A DNA stretch of 64,000 bases, from positions 62,001-126,000 of the forward strand of contig CAYXTP010000003.1 of the NCBI GenBank assembly GCA_964467985.1, given 5' to 3'. The notes below the pieces were generated by a model. It did not search any database and was not told where the DNA came from. It saw nothing but the letters and a program-made list of their open reading frames with translations. Positions 8,638 to 17,026 of this stretch are shown here, one piece after another. The stretch is from GCA-2720975 sp964467985. GTDB lineage: Bacteria > Planctomycetota > UBA1135 > GCA-002686595. Within the stretch, counting starts at the first letter, position 1; each line of letters starts with the position of its first letter. Made by a program: the position numbers and the translations under genes.

Positions 8638-11600
8638 ATGAAACAACTGTTAGCTGTCTTGGCCTTAGCCGTAGTTGCCACGTTAGTCATTCTGAGCTTG
8701 GGCGAGGACGACTCACGCGCGCACCTGCCTACCACCGACACGGTCACGCCTCAGGAGCCCACTCGTCTTCCCGTCGATGCGGCGGAGCCCGAAGAAGAGC
8801 TTGAGGCCTTGGCGCCAGACGCAGATGAGCGGCGAGAACTGGAACGGACGGATGATTCCTGGCACGAAGGCCAGATCCAATGGCCAGCCGGCAATCACGA
8901 GTCGACCGATGACCTTGCGGTGATCGCGGTGCCGAGGGCTATGGACTACGCCAGTTACCTGCGCTGGAGTCATGCGGAGGGTGAGTCCCTCAGCACCTAT
9001 CCCGTCGACGAGAGTGGGCAGTTCCGCGTACCGACAGGAGATGACCAGGAATCCGCCTGGGTGATCGTACGCGGCAAGTTTGCTTACAGCCCCGAAGCCA
9101 CGGACCTGAGTGCGAGCGGCGCAGCGCCGATCCTTCTGGAACTCGGCGCCTACTTGCAGGGGCGCCTCGTTTCTGACGTACAGGGCGCACTGTCGGAGAC
9201 GACTCCCATGGAGTTGAGTCAGGCCAGCGCGCAACTCGACCCGCTGTCGATGGTCGGATCCCGCCCCTTCAGACCCGTGACTTTTGACGCACTCGAGGGA
9301 GGGAAGTTCTCTTTCCGCGCGCTACCGGCAGGCACCCATTATGGGCTGCGCGCCGTGCACCCCTACCTGACCGGCGACCGGGTAAGCCTCGAACCAGTGA
9401 TCGAAGGTGCCCAGATCGAAGAGGTTCTCACGCTCGTGGCCGGTGCCAGTGTCAGGGGTACGGTTGTAGACGAGGCTGGCGCGCCTGTGGCCGAGGCCAC
9501 GGTCCAGGTCGTTTCAGATGGCCTCTTGGGCTCGCTCGGTGCCGACTCCGAAAGGGAAGTTCAAAGCGATACCAAGGGTCAGTTCTTGCTGCGTGGCTTG
9601 AATCCGGGCGAAGCGAAGTTGCTGGCGACAGCCGAGGGCTTCCTCGAAGGGGAGCGGCACCCCCTGAACCTGCTCGCGACCGAATCTGTAGAGGGCGTCA
9701 CGCTGACTCTCAGACGAGGCCAGTCGATCCGCGGCAGCTTGCATTGGGCCGACGGCCGCCCGGCTGTGGAGACCCAAGTCCAGGCTAACTTCGACGTGGC
9801 GCACGCCGTGGGGCTCGGGGGCATAAATGCCATGCGGGGAGCCCGTTCCTCAACTCTCACCGATGAGGGAGGTCAGTTCACGCTGACGGGTCTGGGCAAT
9901 GGTCCCTTCGTCGTGAGTGCAAGTTCTGAAGCTGCGCTGCTACAACCTGGACCGGGTTCGGATGGATCGGAATCGGTGAAATGGAGAGCCCAGGCCAGCG
10001 CGGTGCAACCCGGAACCCGGGGTTTGGACCTCGTACTCGAAGCACCGCTAGCGATTGCCGGCAGGGTCGTCGATGAGACGACCGCACCTGTGCAACGTTT
10101 TGCAGTTCACTACGCCCGCTCGAGCAAGGGTCCCGCAGGTGGGCTCTCAGCGAAAGTCTCCAAACGCTCCAAGACAGTCGAGTCCGACGAGGGCCGGTTT
10201 GTGATTCAAGACTTGGCCGCTGGCCCCTACGTCGCCTGGGTGCAGGATGAAGAGCATGCGTCGGCGGAGCCCGTCGAGTTTGATGTGCCTCTGACCGAGG
10301 AGCTCGAACTCGTGGTTCAGGCCACGGGTCGCGCGACCGGCCGAGTGTACGGGACTGATGGTACGCCGATCGCTGACGCAGCCGTCCAGACCAGCCACGG
10401 CACTTCGCTGGAAGAACTGATGGCGGTGGGGCTCGAACCGGCCAACACGACTACCGATGCGGAGGGCCGGTTTGACCTGAAGGGCATCCCAGCAGGCAGC
10501 TGTCAGTTGATTGCCGAAGCGGAGGGTTGGGCGAAGAGCCCTGGAGTCCCCGTCGAACTGGCACCAGCAGAACGAATCGAAGGCGTACGAATCGAGGTAC
10601 CCCAAGGGGGAACGCTAACTGGCGAGGTCTTCGACTCTGCCGGAAAGTTGGCCGATGGGTTTCTCGTCACAATCGTGGCTCTCGATTCCGTGAGCAGTGG
10701 CGCTGGACTCACTCAGAAGCTGGTCACCACAGATTCGGCAGGCGCGTTCGAGTTCACCCACCTACAGGCCGGCACCTGGCAGGTCACAGCAATCGACACG
10801 GACAAGGGTCTAGGAGGCGACGCAGATCTCGGCGCGCTCATGGCCAACATAGAGCTCAGTCAAGCAGAGATTCTCGATGGCGAGTCGACGCATGTGGTGC
10901 TTGGCGCCCCACCNNNNNNNNNNNNNNNNNNNNNNNNNNNNNNNNNNNNNNNNNNNNNNNNNNNNNNNNNNNNNNNNNNNNNNNNNNNNNNNNNNNNNNN
11001 NNNNNNNNNNNNNCGGAGCGACCGCATGTTCGGCGGACAGTACAGCGAGCTGGTAAGCCTTGAGGACGGGGAGTTTGAAGTTCTGCCCCTGCGAGCGGGT
11101 GTCTATCGGGTCAGTGCCGGAGGCGCTCCCATGTTTGGCATGGGTGAGGGTCACCTGGGTCGGGTCACCCTCGGCGGTCTGATCCTGGCAGAGGACCAGA
11201 CTCTGGACGGGCTCGTCCTCGAGCTGCCCGAACCGGGGTCGATCCTGTTGACCGTCGTGGATCCGGGTGGCGCGCCGGCCGGAGGGGCCGCGATTTTTGT
11301 GCGCGACGCCAGCGGGCGCATCCTCGAGCCCTTTTCCATGCAAACGACAGGCGCGGAGGGATCGGCCCTGCTCAAGGCCCTGGCGCCGGGGCAGTACACC
11401 CTGCTGACACGCACGCAAGATCTCTGCAGTGCTGAGAGTGCTCCACTGACAGTGCGCGCCAACGCGACCTCCGAGATGCGCCTGACTCTCGACGTAGGCA
11501 CGATCGTCAAGGTGGAGTTGCAGTCCAAGAGCACCCGCGATCCCGTACGTGGCAGCGTGCGCGTGCTCGACGCAGCGGGGCGCGACTACGCCAACCTCTT

Positions 11601-11778
11601 CGGATTCCAAGACCTGCAGTACCTCTACGTCGAGGGCGGTTTCTCCCCCACCGAGCACCGCTTCGGGCCCCTACCCCCGGGCCGCTACGTCGTGCACGGG
11701 GAAACATCGGAGGGCAGCGCCAAGAAGCCCGTCACACTGAACGGTGGAGAGCGACGCGTGGTCTTGAGGCTGAAGTAG
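8638..11778 (+). CDS. Large exported protein with repeated carboxypeptidase-regulatory-like domains (interrupted by assembly gap)
   Basis: About 1046 codons including 34 unknown ones. A hydrophobic N-terminal segment (residues 4-21) should direct export or anchor the protein. Apart from the gap the chain is mostly beta-rich repeats beginning with motifs such as VRGTVVDEAGAPV, IRGSLHWADGRPA, IAGRVVDETTAPV, ATGRVYGTDGTPI and LTGEVFDSAGKLA, each followed 25-40 residues later by a 'G-x-F-x-L-x-x-L-x-x-G' turn (for example GQFLLRGLNPG, GRFDLKGIPAG). This is the CarboxypepD_reg / prealbumin-like fold, with around seven or eight copies. Such arrays usually act as extracellular scaffolds; no catalytic domain is visible. 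The frame is the same on both sides of the 100-N run, but the true missing length is unknown. Confidence 0.75.
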   Translation: MKQLLAVLALAVVATLVILSLGEDDSRAHLPTTDTVTPQEPTRLPVDAAEPEEELEALAPDADERRELERTDDSWHEGQIQWPAGNHESTDDLAVIAVPRAMDYASYLRWSHAEGESLSTYPVDESGQFRVPTGDDQESAWVIVRGKFAYSPEATDLSASGAAPILLELGAYLQGRLVSDVQGALSETTPMELSQASAQLDPLSMVGSRPFRPVTFDALEGGKFSFRALPAGTHYGLRAVHPYLTGDRVSLEPVIEGAQIEEVLTLVAGASVRGTVVDEAGAPVAEATVQVVSDGLLGSLGADSEREVQSDTKGQFLLRGLNPGEAKLLATAEGFLEGERHPLNLLATESVEGVTLTLRRGQSIRGSLHWADGRPAVETQVQANFDVAHAVGLGGINAMRGARSSTLTDEGGQFTLTGLGNGPFVVSASSEAALLQPGPGSDGSESVKWRAQASAVQPGTRGLDLVLEAPLAIAGRVVDETTAPVQRFAVHYARSSKGPAGGLSAKVSKRSKTVESDEGRFVIQDLAAGPYVAWVQDEEHASAEPVEFDVPLTEELELVVQATGRATGRVYGTDGTPIADAAVQTSHGTSLEELMAVGLEPANTTTDAEGRFDLKGIPAGSCQLIAEAEGWAKSPGVPVELAPAERIEGVRIEVPQGGTLTGEVFDSAGKLADGFLVTIVALDSVSSGAGLTQKLVTTDSAGAFEFTHLQAGTWQVTAIDTDKGLGGDADLGALMANIELSQAEILDGESTHVVLGAPXXXXXXXXXXXXXXXXXXXXXXXXXXXXXXXXXXRSDRMFGGQYSELVSLEDGEFEVLPLRAGVYRVSAGGAPMFGMGEGHLGRVTLGGLILAEDQTLDGLVLELPEPGSILLTVVDPGGAPAGGAAIFVRDASGRILEPFSMQTTGAEGSALLKALAPGQYTLLTRTQDLCSAESAPLTVRANATSEMRLTLDVGTIVKVELQSKSTRDPVRGSVRVLDAAGRDYANLFGFQDLQYLYVEGGFSPTEHRFGPLPPGRYVVHGETSEGSAKKPVTLNGGERRVVLRLK
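10914..11013. other. Assembly gap of 100 N (true gap)
   Basis: A run of exactly 100 N inside the repeat protein gene. The sequences on its two sides share no overlap, unlike the gap at 21269. The gap falls between repeat domains and may hide one or more extra copies. Confidence 0.95.
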
Positions 11779-11872
11779 CGGGCTCGGGCCTGGGCCCCCA
11801 AACCCGGGCTCGCTGCTCCACTCCTCTTCCCCTGGTCTTGCCTCACTCCTCCGGGGCATGGACAATGACCCC

Positions 11873-12448
11873 ATGCGCAACCTGCACCTACGGGTCAACG
11901 GGGATCGACTGACCGTCGCAGCCCCTGACCATTGGACCCTGATCGAGGTCCTGCGCTACAAGCTAGGTTGGACGGGCACCAAGCAAGGCTGCGACAAGGG
12001 AGACTGCGGGGCGTGCACGGTCCTGCTCGATGGTCAGCCAACCCTGTCCTGCATCCTGCCGGCGGCCCATGCCGAGGGGCATGAGGTCACGACCATCGAG
12101 GGTCTGCTGCCGGCCCACCTTGAGGGCGGGGCGACTGGACCCGACCCCGTTCAGGACGCCTTTGATCGCTGCGGTGCCCTGCAGTGCGGGTTCTGCCAGC
12201 CGGGCATGATGCTCTCCGCGCGGGCCCTTCTGAACGAAAACCCCCGTCCGACGCGCGACGAAATCAGCACGGCACTCTCGGGCAACCTCTGCCGTTGCAC
12301 GGGCTACACGCAAATCATCGAAGCGGTGGAATTGACCGTGGCGGAGGCCGCGGGCGAGGATCGCGAACTTCCGCCCTGGCAGGTGGATCGTGACGCTGAA
12401 GACCTGCCGCTCGCTCCGGTCAAGCAAAGCGAAGGACGGGAAGACTAG
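11873..12448 (+). CDS. Molybdenum hydroxylase [2Fe-2S] subunit (4-hydroxybenzoyl-CoA reductase gamma-like)
   Basis: A 191-residue small subunit of the xanthine oxidase family that passes electrons between the molybdenum site and FAD. The plant-type ferredoxin domain has C40, C45, C48 (GCDKGDCGAC) and C60; the helical second domain has C105, C108 (QCGFC) and C140, C142 (CRC). All eight ligands are present. A tail of about 35 residues after the second cluster (EDRELPPWQVDRDAEDLPL) is longer than usual. The ATG at 11873 is preferred to 11858 because the first-cluster domain then begins normally and a -10-like GACAAT sits 6 bases before it. The stop overlaps the next start (TAGTG). Confidence 0.92.
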   Translation: MRNLHLRVNGDRLTVAAPDHWTLIEVLRYKLGWTGTKQGCDKGDCGACTVLLDGQPTLSCILPAAHAEGHEVTTIEGLLPAHLEGGATGPDPVQDAFDRCGALQCGFCQPGMMLSARALLNENPRPTRDEISTALSGNLCRCTGYTQIIEAVELTVAEAAGEDRELPPWQVDRDAEDLPLAPVKQSEGRED

Positions 12449-14793
12449 TGGCTGCGCGAGACATCCACGGACCCCAGCCGCCTTGGGGCGAGCAGTTCCA
12501 AGTGATCGGTCGCGGCCATCGCAAGGTGGATGGGCTGGCCAAGGCGACGGGGTCGGCCATCTACGCCGACGACATCGTCCTGCCTGGCATGCTGCACGCC
12601 AAGACCCTGCGCAGCCCCCACGCCCACGCCAAGATCCTCTCGATCAACACGCAGAAGGCACTTGCCCTGGAGGGCGTGCAGGCCGTGATCACGGGCGCCG
12701 ACCTGCCGCAGTGCTATGGAGTCATCCCCTGGACTCCTGATGAGAACGCCCTAGCCGTGGATCGGGTGCGCTTCATTGGAGACGAGGTGGCGGCCGTCGC
12801 CGCGACGGACGAGGACACGGCCAATGCCGCACTGGAGTTGATCGAGGTTGAATACGAGCCCCTGCACCCATTCCTTGACCCGCGTGAGGCCCTGGAGAGG
12901 GCCGAACCCCAGATCCACCCGGGCCGCAAGTCTGGCAACGTCTCCAAGCACGTGGAGTTGGAATTCGGAGATGTAGACGCGGGCTTCGAGAAGGCTCGCG
13001 CAGAGGGCGTGGTCGTGGAGGGTGACTACTCCTTCCACGGAACGACCCATGCGGCCATCGAGCCCCATTGCGCCCTGGCTCAGGCTGGCGCGGATGGAAA
13101 CCTAACGCTGTGGTCTTCCACCCAGATCACCCACTACGTGCATCGTGAAATCTCCAAGGTCTTGGGTCTCGCACCTCAGAAGGTGCGCGTCATCCAACCG
13201 TGCTTGGGGGGCGCCTTCGGTGGCAAGTCGGACCCCTTCAGCCTGGAATTCTGCGTTGCCAAGCTGGCCCAGATCACCGGCCGTCCAGTCAAGATGTTGT
13301 GGACGCGTGAGGAGGTATTCTACGCCCACCGCGGTCGCCATCCGGCCCAGATGCACTACCGCACGGGAGCCACGCGCGACGGGATGCTGACCGCCGTCGA
13401 TGCCAAGATTCTATTGGACGGTGGCGCCTACAGTTCCTTCGGTCTGGTCACGACCTACTACTCGGGCCAGTTGCTGACGGGGCCCTATGACTTCCCCTCC
13501 TATCGCTTCGATTCGACGCGCGTGTTCACGAACACACCTCCCTGTGGCCCCAAGAGAGGCCACGGCAGCGTGCAGCCGCGCTTTGCGTTTGAGATTCAGT
13601 TGGATCAGTTGGCGGAACAGCTCGAACTCGATCCGATCGAATTGCGTCGCCGAAACTTCCAAGGCGAGTCCACCCAGACCGTCAACGGTCAACGCATTAC
13701 ATCCAATGGATTCCTGGAGTGCTTGGACAAGGTCGAGCGGGCTAGTGGCTGGAAAACTCGCCGCGGGCAGCTGCCCTTCGGGCGCGGGCTGGGCGTGGCG
13801 GGTTCCATGTACATCACGGGCACGAACTACGCCATCTACCCCAATGAGATGCCCCAAGCGGGTATCCAGATCAAGGTCGACCGCTCGGGGCTCGTGACGG
13901 TCTTCACCGGCGGCAACGACATCGGTCAAGGATCGAACTCGGTGGCCGCGTACCTCGTGGCCGAGGAGTTGGGCCTCGACGTGGCCGACGTGAGAGTGGT
14001 CGCGGCCGACACGGACCTGTGCCCGGTGGACCTGGGTGCCTACTCCTCACGGGTCACGTTCATGGTGGGCAACGCCGTCATCGATGCCTGTCGCAAGTTA
14101 CGGACTCAGATCGTCGACAGCCTTGCGGCCAGCTGGGACTGCGACCCCAAACGCGTGCGCCTGCTGCGCGGCATGGCCATCGACCTGCAGGACAGCGAGC
14201 GGGCGATCCCCATGCGCGAGGCTTTCCACATCACCGAAGCCGCCTGCGACACCCTGGGGGCCACGGGCTCCTACAACACACCCAAGCTGGGCGGTGACTA
14301 CCGCGGGGGTGCCATCGGCGCCTCGCCGGCTTACTCCTTCACGGCCCACGTGGTCGAAGTGGACGTGGACGTGGAGACGGGCGTCATCAACGCGCGCAAG
14401 GTCTGGTGCGCCCACGACTGCGGTCGCGCGTTGAACCCACGTTTGGTCGCGGGACAGATCGAGGGCTCGGTCTACATGGGCATCGCCGAGGCATTGATGG
14501 AAGAACACAAGGTCAATCGTTTCGGTCTGCACGACGGACCCTCACTTCTCGATTACCCGCTACCCACGACCCTCGACACGCCTGAGATCGAGGCATTGAT
14601 CGTCGAGAGCGTTGACCCGGAAGGACCGTACGGAGCCAAGGAGGCAGGCGAAGGTCCCCTGCACTCATCCATTCCCGCTCTGGCCAACGCCGTGTACGAC
14701 GCCGTCGGTCTGCGCTTGACCGACCTGCCCTTCACCCCGGCCAAGGTGCTGCGCGCTCTGCGCGAGTTGAACACGCCGGACAAGGTGAGCTAG
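12448..14793 (+). CDS. Molybdenum hydroxylase large (molybdopterin) subunit, 4-hydroxybenzoyl-CoA reductase alpha-like
   Basis: A 781-residue molybdopterin-cytosine-dinucleotide-type subunit with a GTG start overlapping the preceding stop by one base. Family motifs in order: GHRKVDGLAKATGSAIYADD at the N-terminus, GGAFGGKSDPF, the LDGGAYSSFG segment, CGPKRGHG, GGNDIGQGSN, and the GAKEAGEGPLHSS stretch holding the proposed catalytic Glu. The region from GGAFGGK to RGHG resembles the alpha subunit of 4-hydroxybenzoyl-CoA reductase more than CO dehydrogenase or xanthine dehydrogenase; no CO-dehydrogenase-type active-site loop is seen. The substrate is probably an aromatic or N-heterocyclic compound but is not proven. 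The FAD subunit follows after 3 bases. Confidence 0.9.
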   Translation: MAARDIHGPQPPWGEQFQVIGRGHRKVDGLAKATGSAIYADDIVLPGMLHAKTLRSPHAHAKILSINTQKALALEGVQAVITGADLPQCYGVIPWTPDENALAVDRVRFIGDEVAAVAATDEDTANAALELIEVEYEPLHPFLDPREALERAEPQIHPGRKSGNVSKHVELEFGDVDAGFEKARAEGVVVEGDYSFHGTTHAAIEPHCALAQAGADGNLTLWSSTQITHYVHREISKVLGLAPQKVRVIQPCLGGAFGGKSDPFSLEFCVAKLAQITGRPVKMLWTREEVFYAHRGRHPAQMHYRTGATRDGMLTAVDAKILLDGGAYSSFGLVTTYYSGQLLTGPYDFPSYRFDSTRVFTNTPPCGPKRGHGSVQPRFAFEIQLDQLAEQLELDPIELRRRNFQGESTQTVNGQRITSNGFLECLDKVERASGWKTRRGQLPFGRGLGVAGSMYITGTNYAIYPNEMPQAGIQIKVDRSGLVTVFTGGNDIGQGSNSVAAYLVAEELGLDVADVRVVAADTDLCPVDLGAYSSRVTFMVGNAVIDACRKLRTQIVDSLAASWDCDPKRVRLLRGMAIDLQDSERAIPMREAFHITEAACDTLGATGSYNTPKLGGDYRGGAIGASPAYSFTAHVVEVDVDVETGVINARKVWCAHDCGRALNPRLVAGQIEGSVYMGIAEALMEEHKVNRFGLHDGPSLLDYPLPTTLDTPEIEALIVESVDPEGPYGAKEAGEGPLHSSIPALANAVYDAVGLRLTDLPFTPAKVLRALRELNTPDKVS

Positions 14794-14796
14794 ACC

Positions 14797-15792
14797 ATGC
14801 TACGCCTACCCGCCTACCGCCTGCTTGAGCCCACCAGCGCCGCCGAAGCCGTGGAACTGCTAGCCGCCGAGCCCGGCGAAGCCCTGGTCGTGGCCGGGGG
14901 CACCGACCTGGTGCCCAACATGAAGCACGGCCTATTCGAGCCCAAGACCGTCGTATCCCTGGCCAAGGTGAAGGGCCTGGCGGGCGTAACAGAAGACGCC
15001 GGTGGCCTGCGCCTAGGCCCCATGACCACCCTGACCGCCGCCAGCGAACACGCGCTCATCCAGGAGCGCGCACCGGCCCTGGCCCAGGCCGCGGGTCTGG
15101 TCTCGGGCCGACAGCTGCGTAACGTCGGCACCCTGGGCGGCAACTTGATGCTCGATACGCGCTGCCGCTGGTACAACCAGACTTACTTCTGGCGCAAGTC
15201 ACTGGGCTACTGCCTCAAGAAGGACGGAACAGAATGCCACGTCGTCGCTGGCGGCCAGCGCTGCGTCGCAGCAGCCTCGAACGACACCGCACCAGCCCTG
15301 ATGACTGTGAACGCGAGCGCAGTGTTTCTAGGACCCGAGGGCGAACGAACGGTGCTCGTGTCGGACCTCTGGAAGAATGATGGCATCGTCAACAAGCAGG
15401 TGGAGCCCGCGGAGCTACTCGTCGCCATTCATATCGCCGCACCAGCCTCCGGCCACCGCGGCGTGTACCTGAAGCTGCGCAACCGCGACTCGATCGACTT
15501 CCCGCTCTTCGGATGTGCCGTGCGGCTCGACGTGGGCGATGACGGAACCGTCACAGGAGCCGACCTTGCCGCGATCGCCTTAGCGGCTAGGCCCATGCGA
15601 GTGAAGGGCGCGGCGGATTTGCTAATCGGAACAACGCCGGGCACGTCCTCCTTTGACGACGCCGTCACGGCCGTCGCAACCCTGGCCCACAAACGCTGCC
15701 GCCCCCTCGACAACATCCCAGGCGACGCAGACTGGCGACGAGAAATGGTTCCGGTCTACGTGAAGCGAGCGTTGCGCCAGGCCGCGGACTGA
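14797..15792 (+). CDS. Molybdenum hydroxylase FAD subunit with extra four-cysteine cluster site (4-hydroxybenzoyl-CoA reductase beta-like)
   Basis: A 331-residue FAD subunit. FAD-binding motifs VVAGGTDLVPNMK and NVGTLGGNLML are normal for the family. Directly after comes an insertion of about 40 residues with cysteines at 123, 139, 147 and 156 (TRCRWYNQ, GYCLKKDGTEC, GQRC). In Thauera 4-hydroxybenzoyl-CoA reductase the beta subunit has the same insertion, carrying a [4Fe-4S] cluster found in few other family members. The CO-dehydrogenase-like C-terminal domain follows. This is the best evidence that the three genes 11873-15792 form a reductase of the 4-hydroxybenzoyl-CoA type rather than an ordinary oxidase. 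No other anaerobic aromatic-degradation gene is in the window. Confidence 0.9.
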   Translation: MLRLPAYRLLEPTSAAEAVELLAAEPGEALVVAGGTDLVPNMKHGLFEPKTVVSLAKVKGLAGVTEDAGGLRLGPMTTLTAASEHALIQERAPALAQAAGLVSGRQLRNVGTLGGNLMLDTRCRWYNQTYFWRKSLGYCLKKDGTECHVVAGGQRCVAAASNDTAPALMTVNASAVFLGPEGERTVLVSDLWKNDGIVNKQVEPAELLVAIHIAAPASGHRGVYLKLRNRDSIDFPLFGCAVRLDVGDDGTVTGADLAAIALAARPMRVKGAADLLIGTTPGTSSFDDAVTAVATLAHKRCRPLDNIPGDADWRREMVPVYVKRALRQAAD

Positions 15793-15802
15793 ACGGACTC
15801 GC

Positions 15803-17026
15803 TTAGCGCACCACTCGCGACACGACCTCTCCTTCGATCACGACACCGATGCAGTGGGTCGTGTACTCGAAGGGGTCGCCGTCAAAGAGGGCCAGGTCGC
15901 CATCCTTGCCCACTTCGATGGAACCTACTCGGTCGTCGATCTTGAGTAGGCGGGCGGGGCTCAAGGTGATGGCCTCCAGGGCGCGGGCCGGACCCAGGCC
16001 GTGGGCGGCGGCGAGGGCGGCCTCAAAGAGCAGCACGCGAACCTTGGGCACGTAACCCTCGTAGCCCGTCTGGATGGCGAACGGGATGCCCGCTTCGGCC
16101 AGCTTCTGGGCCGTGGTGAACGAGAGGTTTTTGGCGTCGCCCGCCGCGCGGTACATGGTGGGGTGCAGGAGGACCGGGACATTGGCCGCCTTGATCTCGT
16201 CGATCAGGGTGTAGGCCTCGGCCGCCATGTCGAGCCACAGATTCAGATCGAACTCGGCTTTCAGGCGCAGGGCACTGGCGATGTCTTGGGCCTGATTGGC
16301 GGTGACGATCAGGGGAGCCTTGCCCGCGAGCACCTCTAGCAACGCCTCCTTGGACAAGTCACGGGCGGGCGGCGGGCCCTCTCCGTCGTACTTGGCCAGG
16401 GTGGCCTTGTACTCCTGGGCACCGATGAGTGTTTCGCGCAGCACGGCCACAATCTTGCCACGGGTCCCTGGCGCTCCGGCGCCGTTCTGGGCTCCAGGCG
16501 TGAGGTTGGCGGCCACGCCGAAGAACGGATTGAAGACCGCATCGGCGACTGTGGTCGTGCGGGTCTTGGCGAGCATGGTTTGCCCCGAGATCAGGGGGCC
16601 GGGCGCGTGGCCCGTGTGGATTGTCGTGACTCCGTAGGAACGCACGTAGTCAATCAACTCCTCGCGTGGGTTGTAGGCGTCGATGGCACGCAAGCCGGGC
16701 TGAACAGGCTTCGACGTCTCGAGCATGTCCTGATCATGGGTCTGGTTGTCGCCGTTGTAGATGCCCGTGAGCCCCGCCGTGCTGCGCACATCCACCAGAC
16801 CTGGTGTAACCACTGCCGCCTCAAGCACTTCGAAACCAGTGGGGATGCGGAAGTCGACCGCCGGACCCACGGCCGCTATCTTGCCCTCCAAGACGATGAT
16901 CACACCATCTCGGATCACTTCTCCGGAAACCGTGTGGATCTTGCCCGCCTTGACCGCTACCTGCGCGGCGCTGACGGAACTGAAAACCATGAGGGCAAGC
17001 AGTGCCCCTGTGAATCGGGTGCGCAT
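15803..17026 (-). CDS. Secreted amidohydrolase-fold protein lacking metal ligands (probable pseudoenzyme)
   Basis: A 407-residue protein with a signal peptide (residues 1-21, ending SVSAAQ). It keeps the imidazolonepropionase-like amidohydrolase frame: VTPGLVDVRSTAG near residue 75, a YGVTTIHTG strand, the late SPARLLKIDDRVGSIEVGKDGDLALFDGDP. The HxH metal site after 'PGLVD' is replaced by V-R-S, and the later HxH of the sister protein is replaced by VTANQAQD, so metal-dependent hydrolysis is unlikely by the usual mechanism. Its start overlaps the stop of the upstream sister amidohydrolase (TGATG), so the two are made together and may form a heteromer in the periplasm. Confidence 0.82.
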   Translation of the reverse strand: MRTRFTGALLALMVFSSVSAAQVAVKAGKIHTVSGEVIRDGVIIVLEGKIAAVGPAVDFRIPTGFEVLEAAVVTPGLVDVRSTAGLTGIYNGDNQTHDQDMLETSKPVQPGLRAIDAYNPREELIDYVRSYGVTTIHTGHAPGPLISGQTMLAKTRTTTVADAVFNPFFGVAANLTPGAQNGAGAPGTRGKIVAVLRETLIGAQEYKATLAKYDGEGPPPARDLSKEALLEVLAGKAPLIVTANQAQDIASALRLKAEFDLNLWLDMAAEAYTLIDEIKAANVPVLLHPTMYRAAGDAKNLSFTTAQKLAEAGIPFAIQTGYEGYVPKVRVLLFEAALAAAHGLGPARALEAITLSPARLLKIDDRVGSIEVGKDGDLALFDGDPFEYTTHCIGVVIEGEVVSRVVR

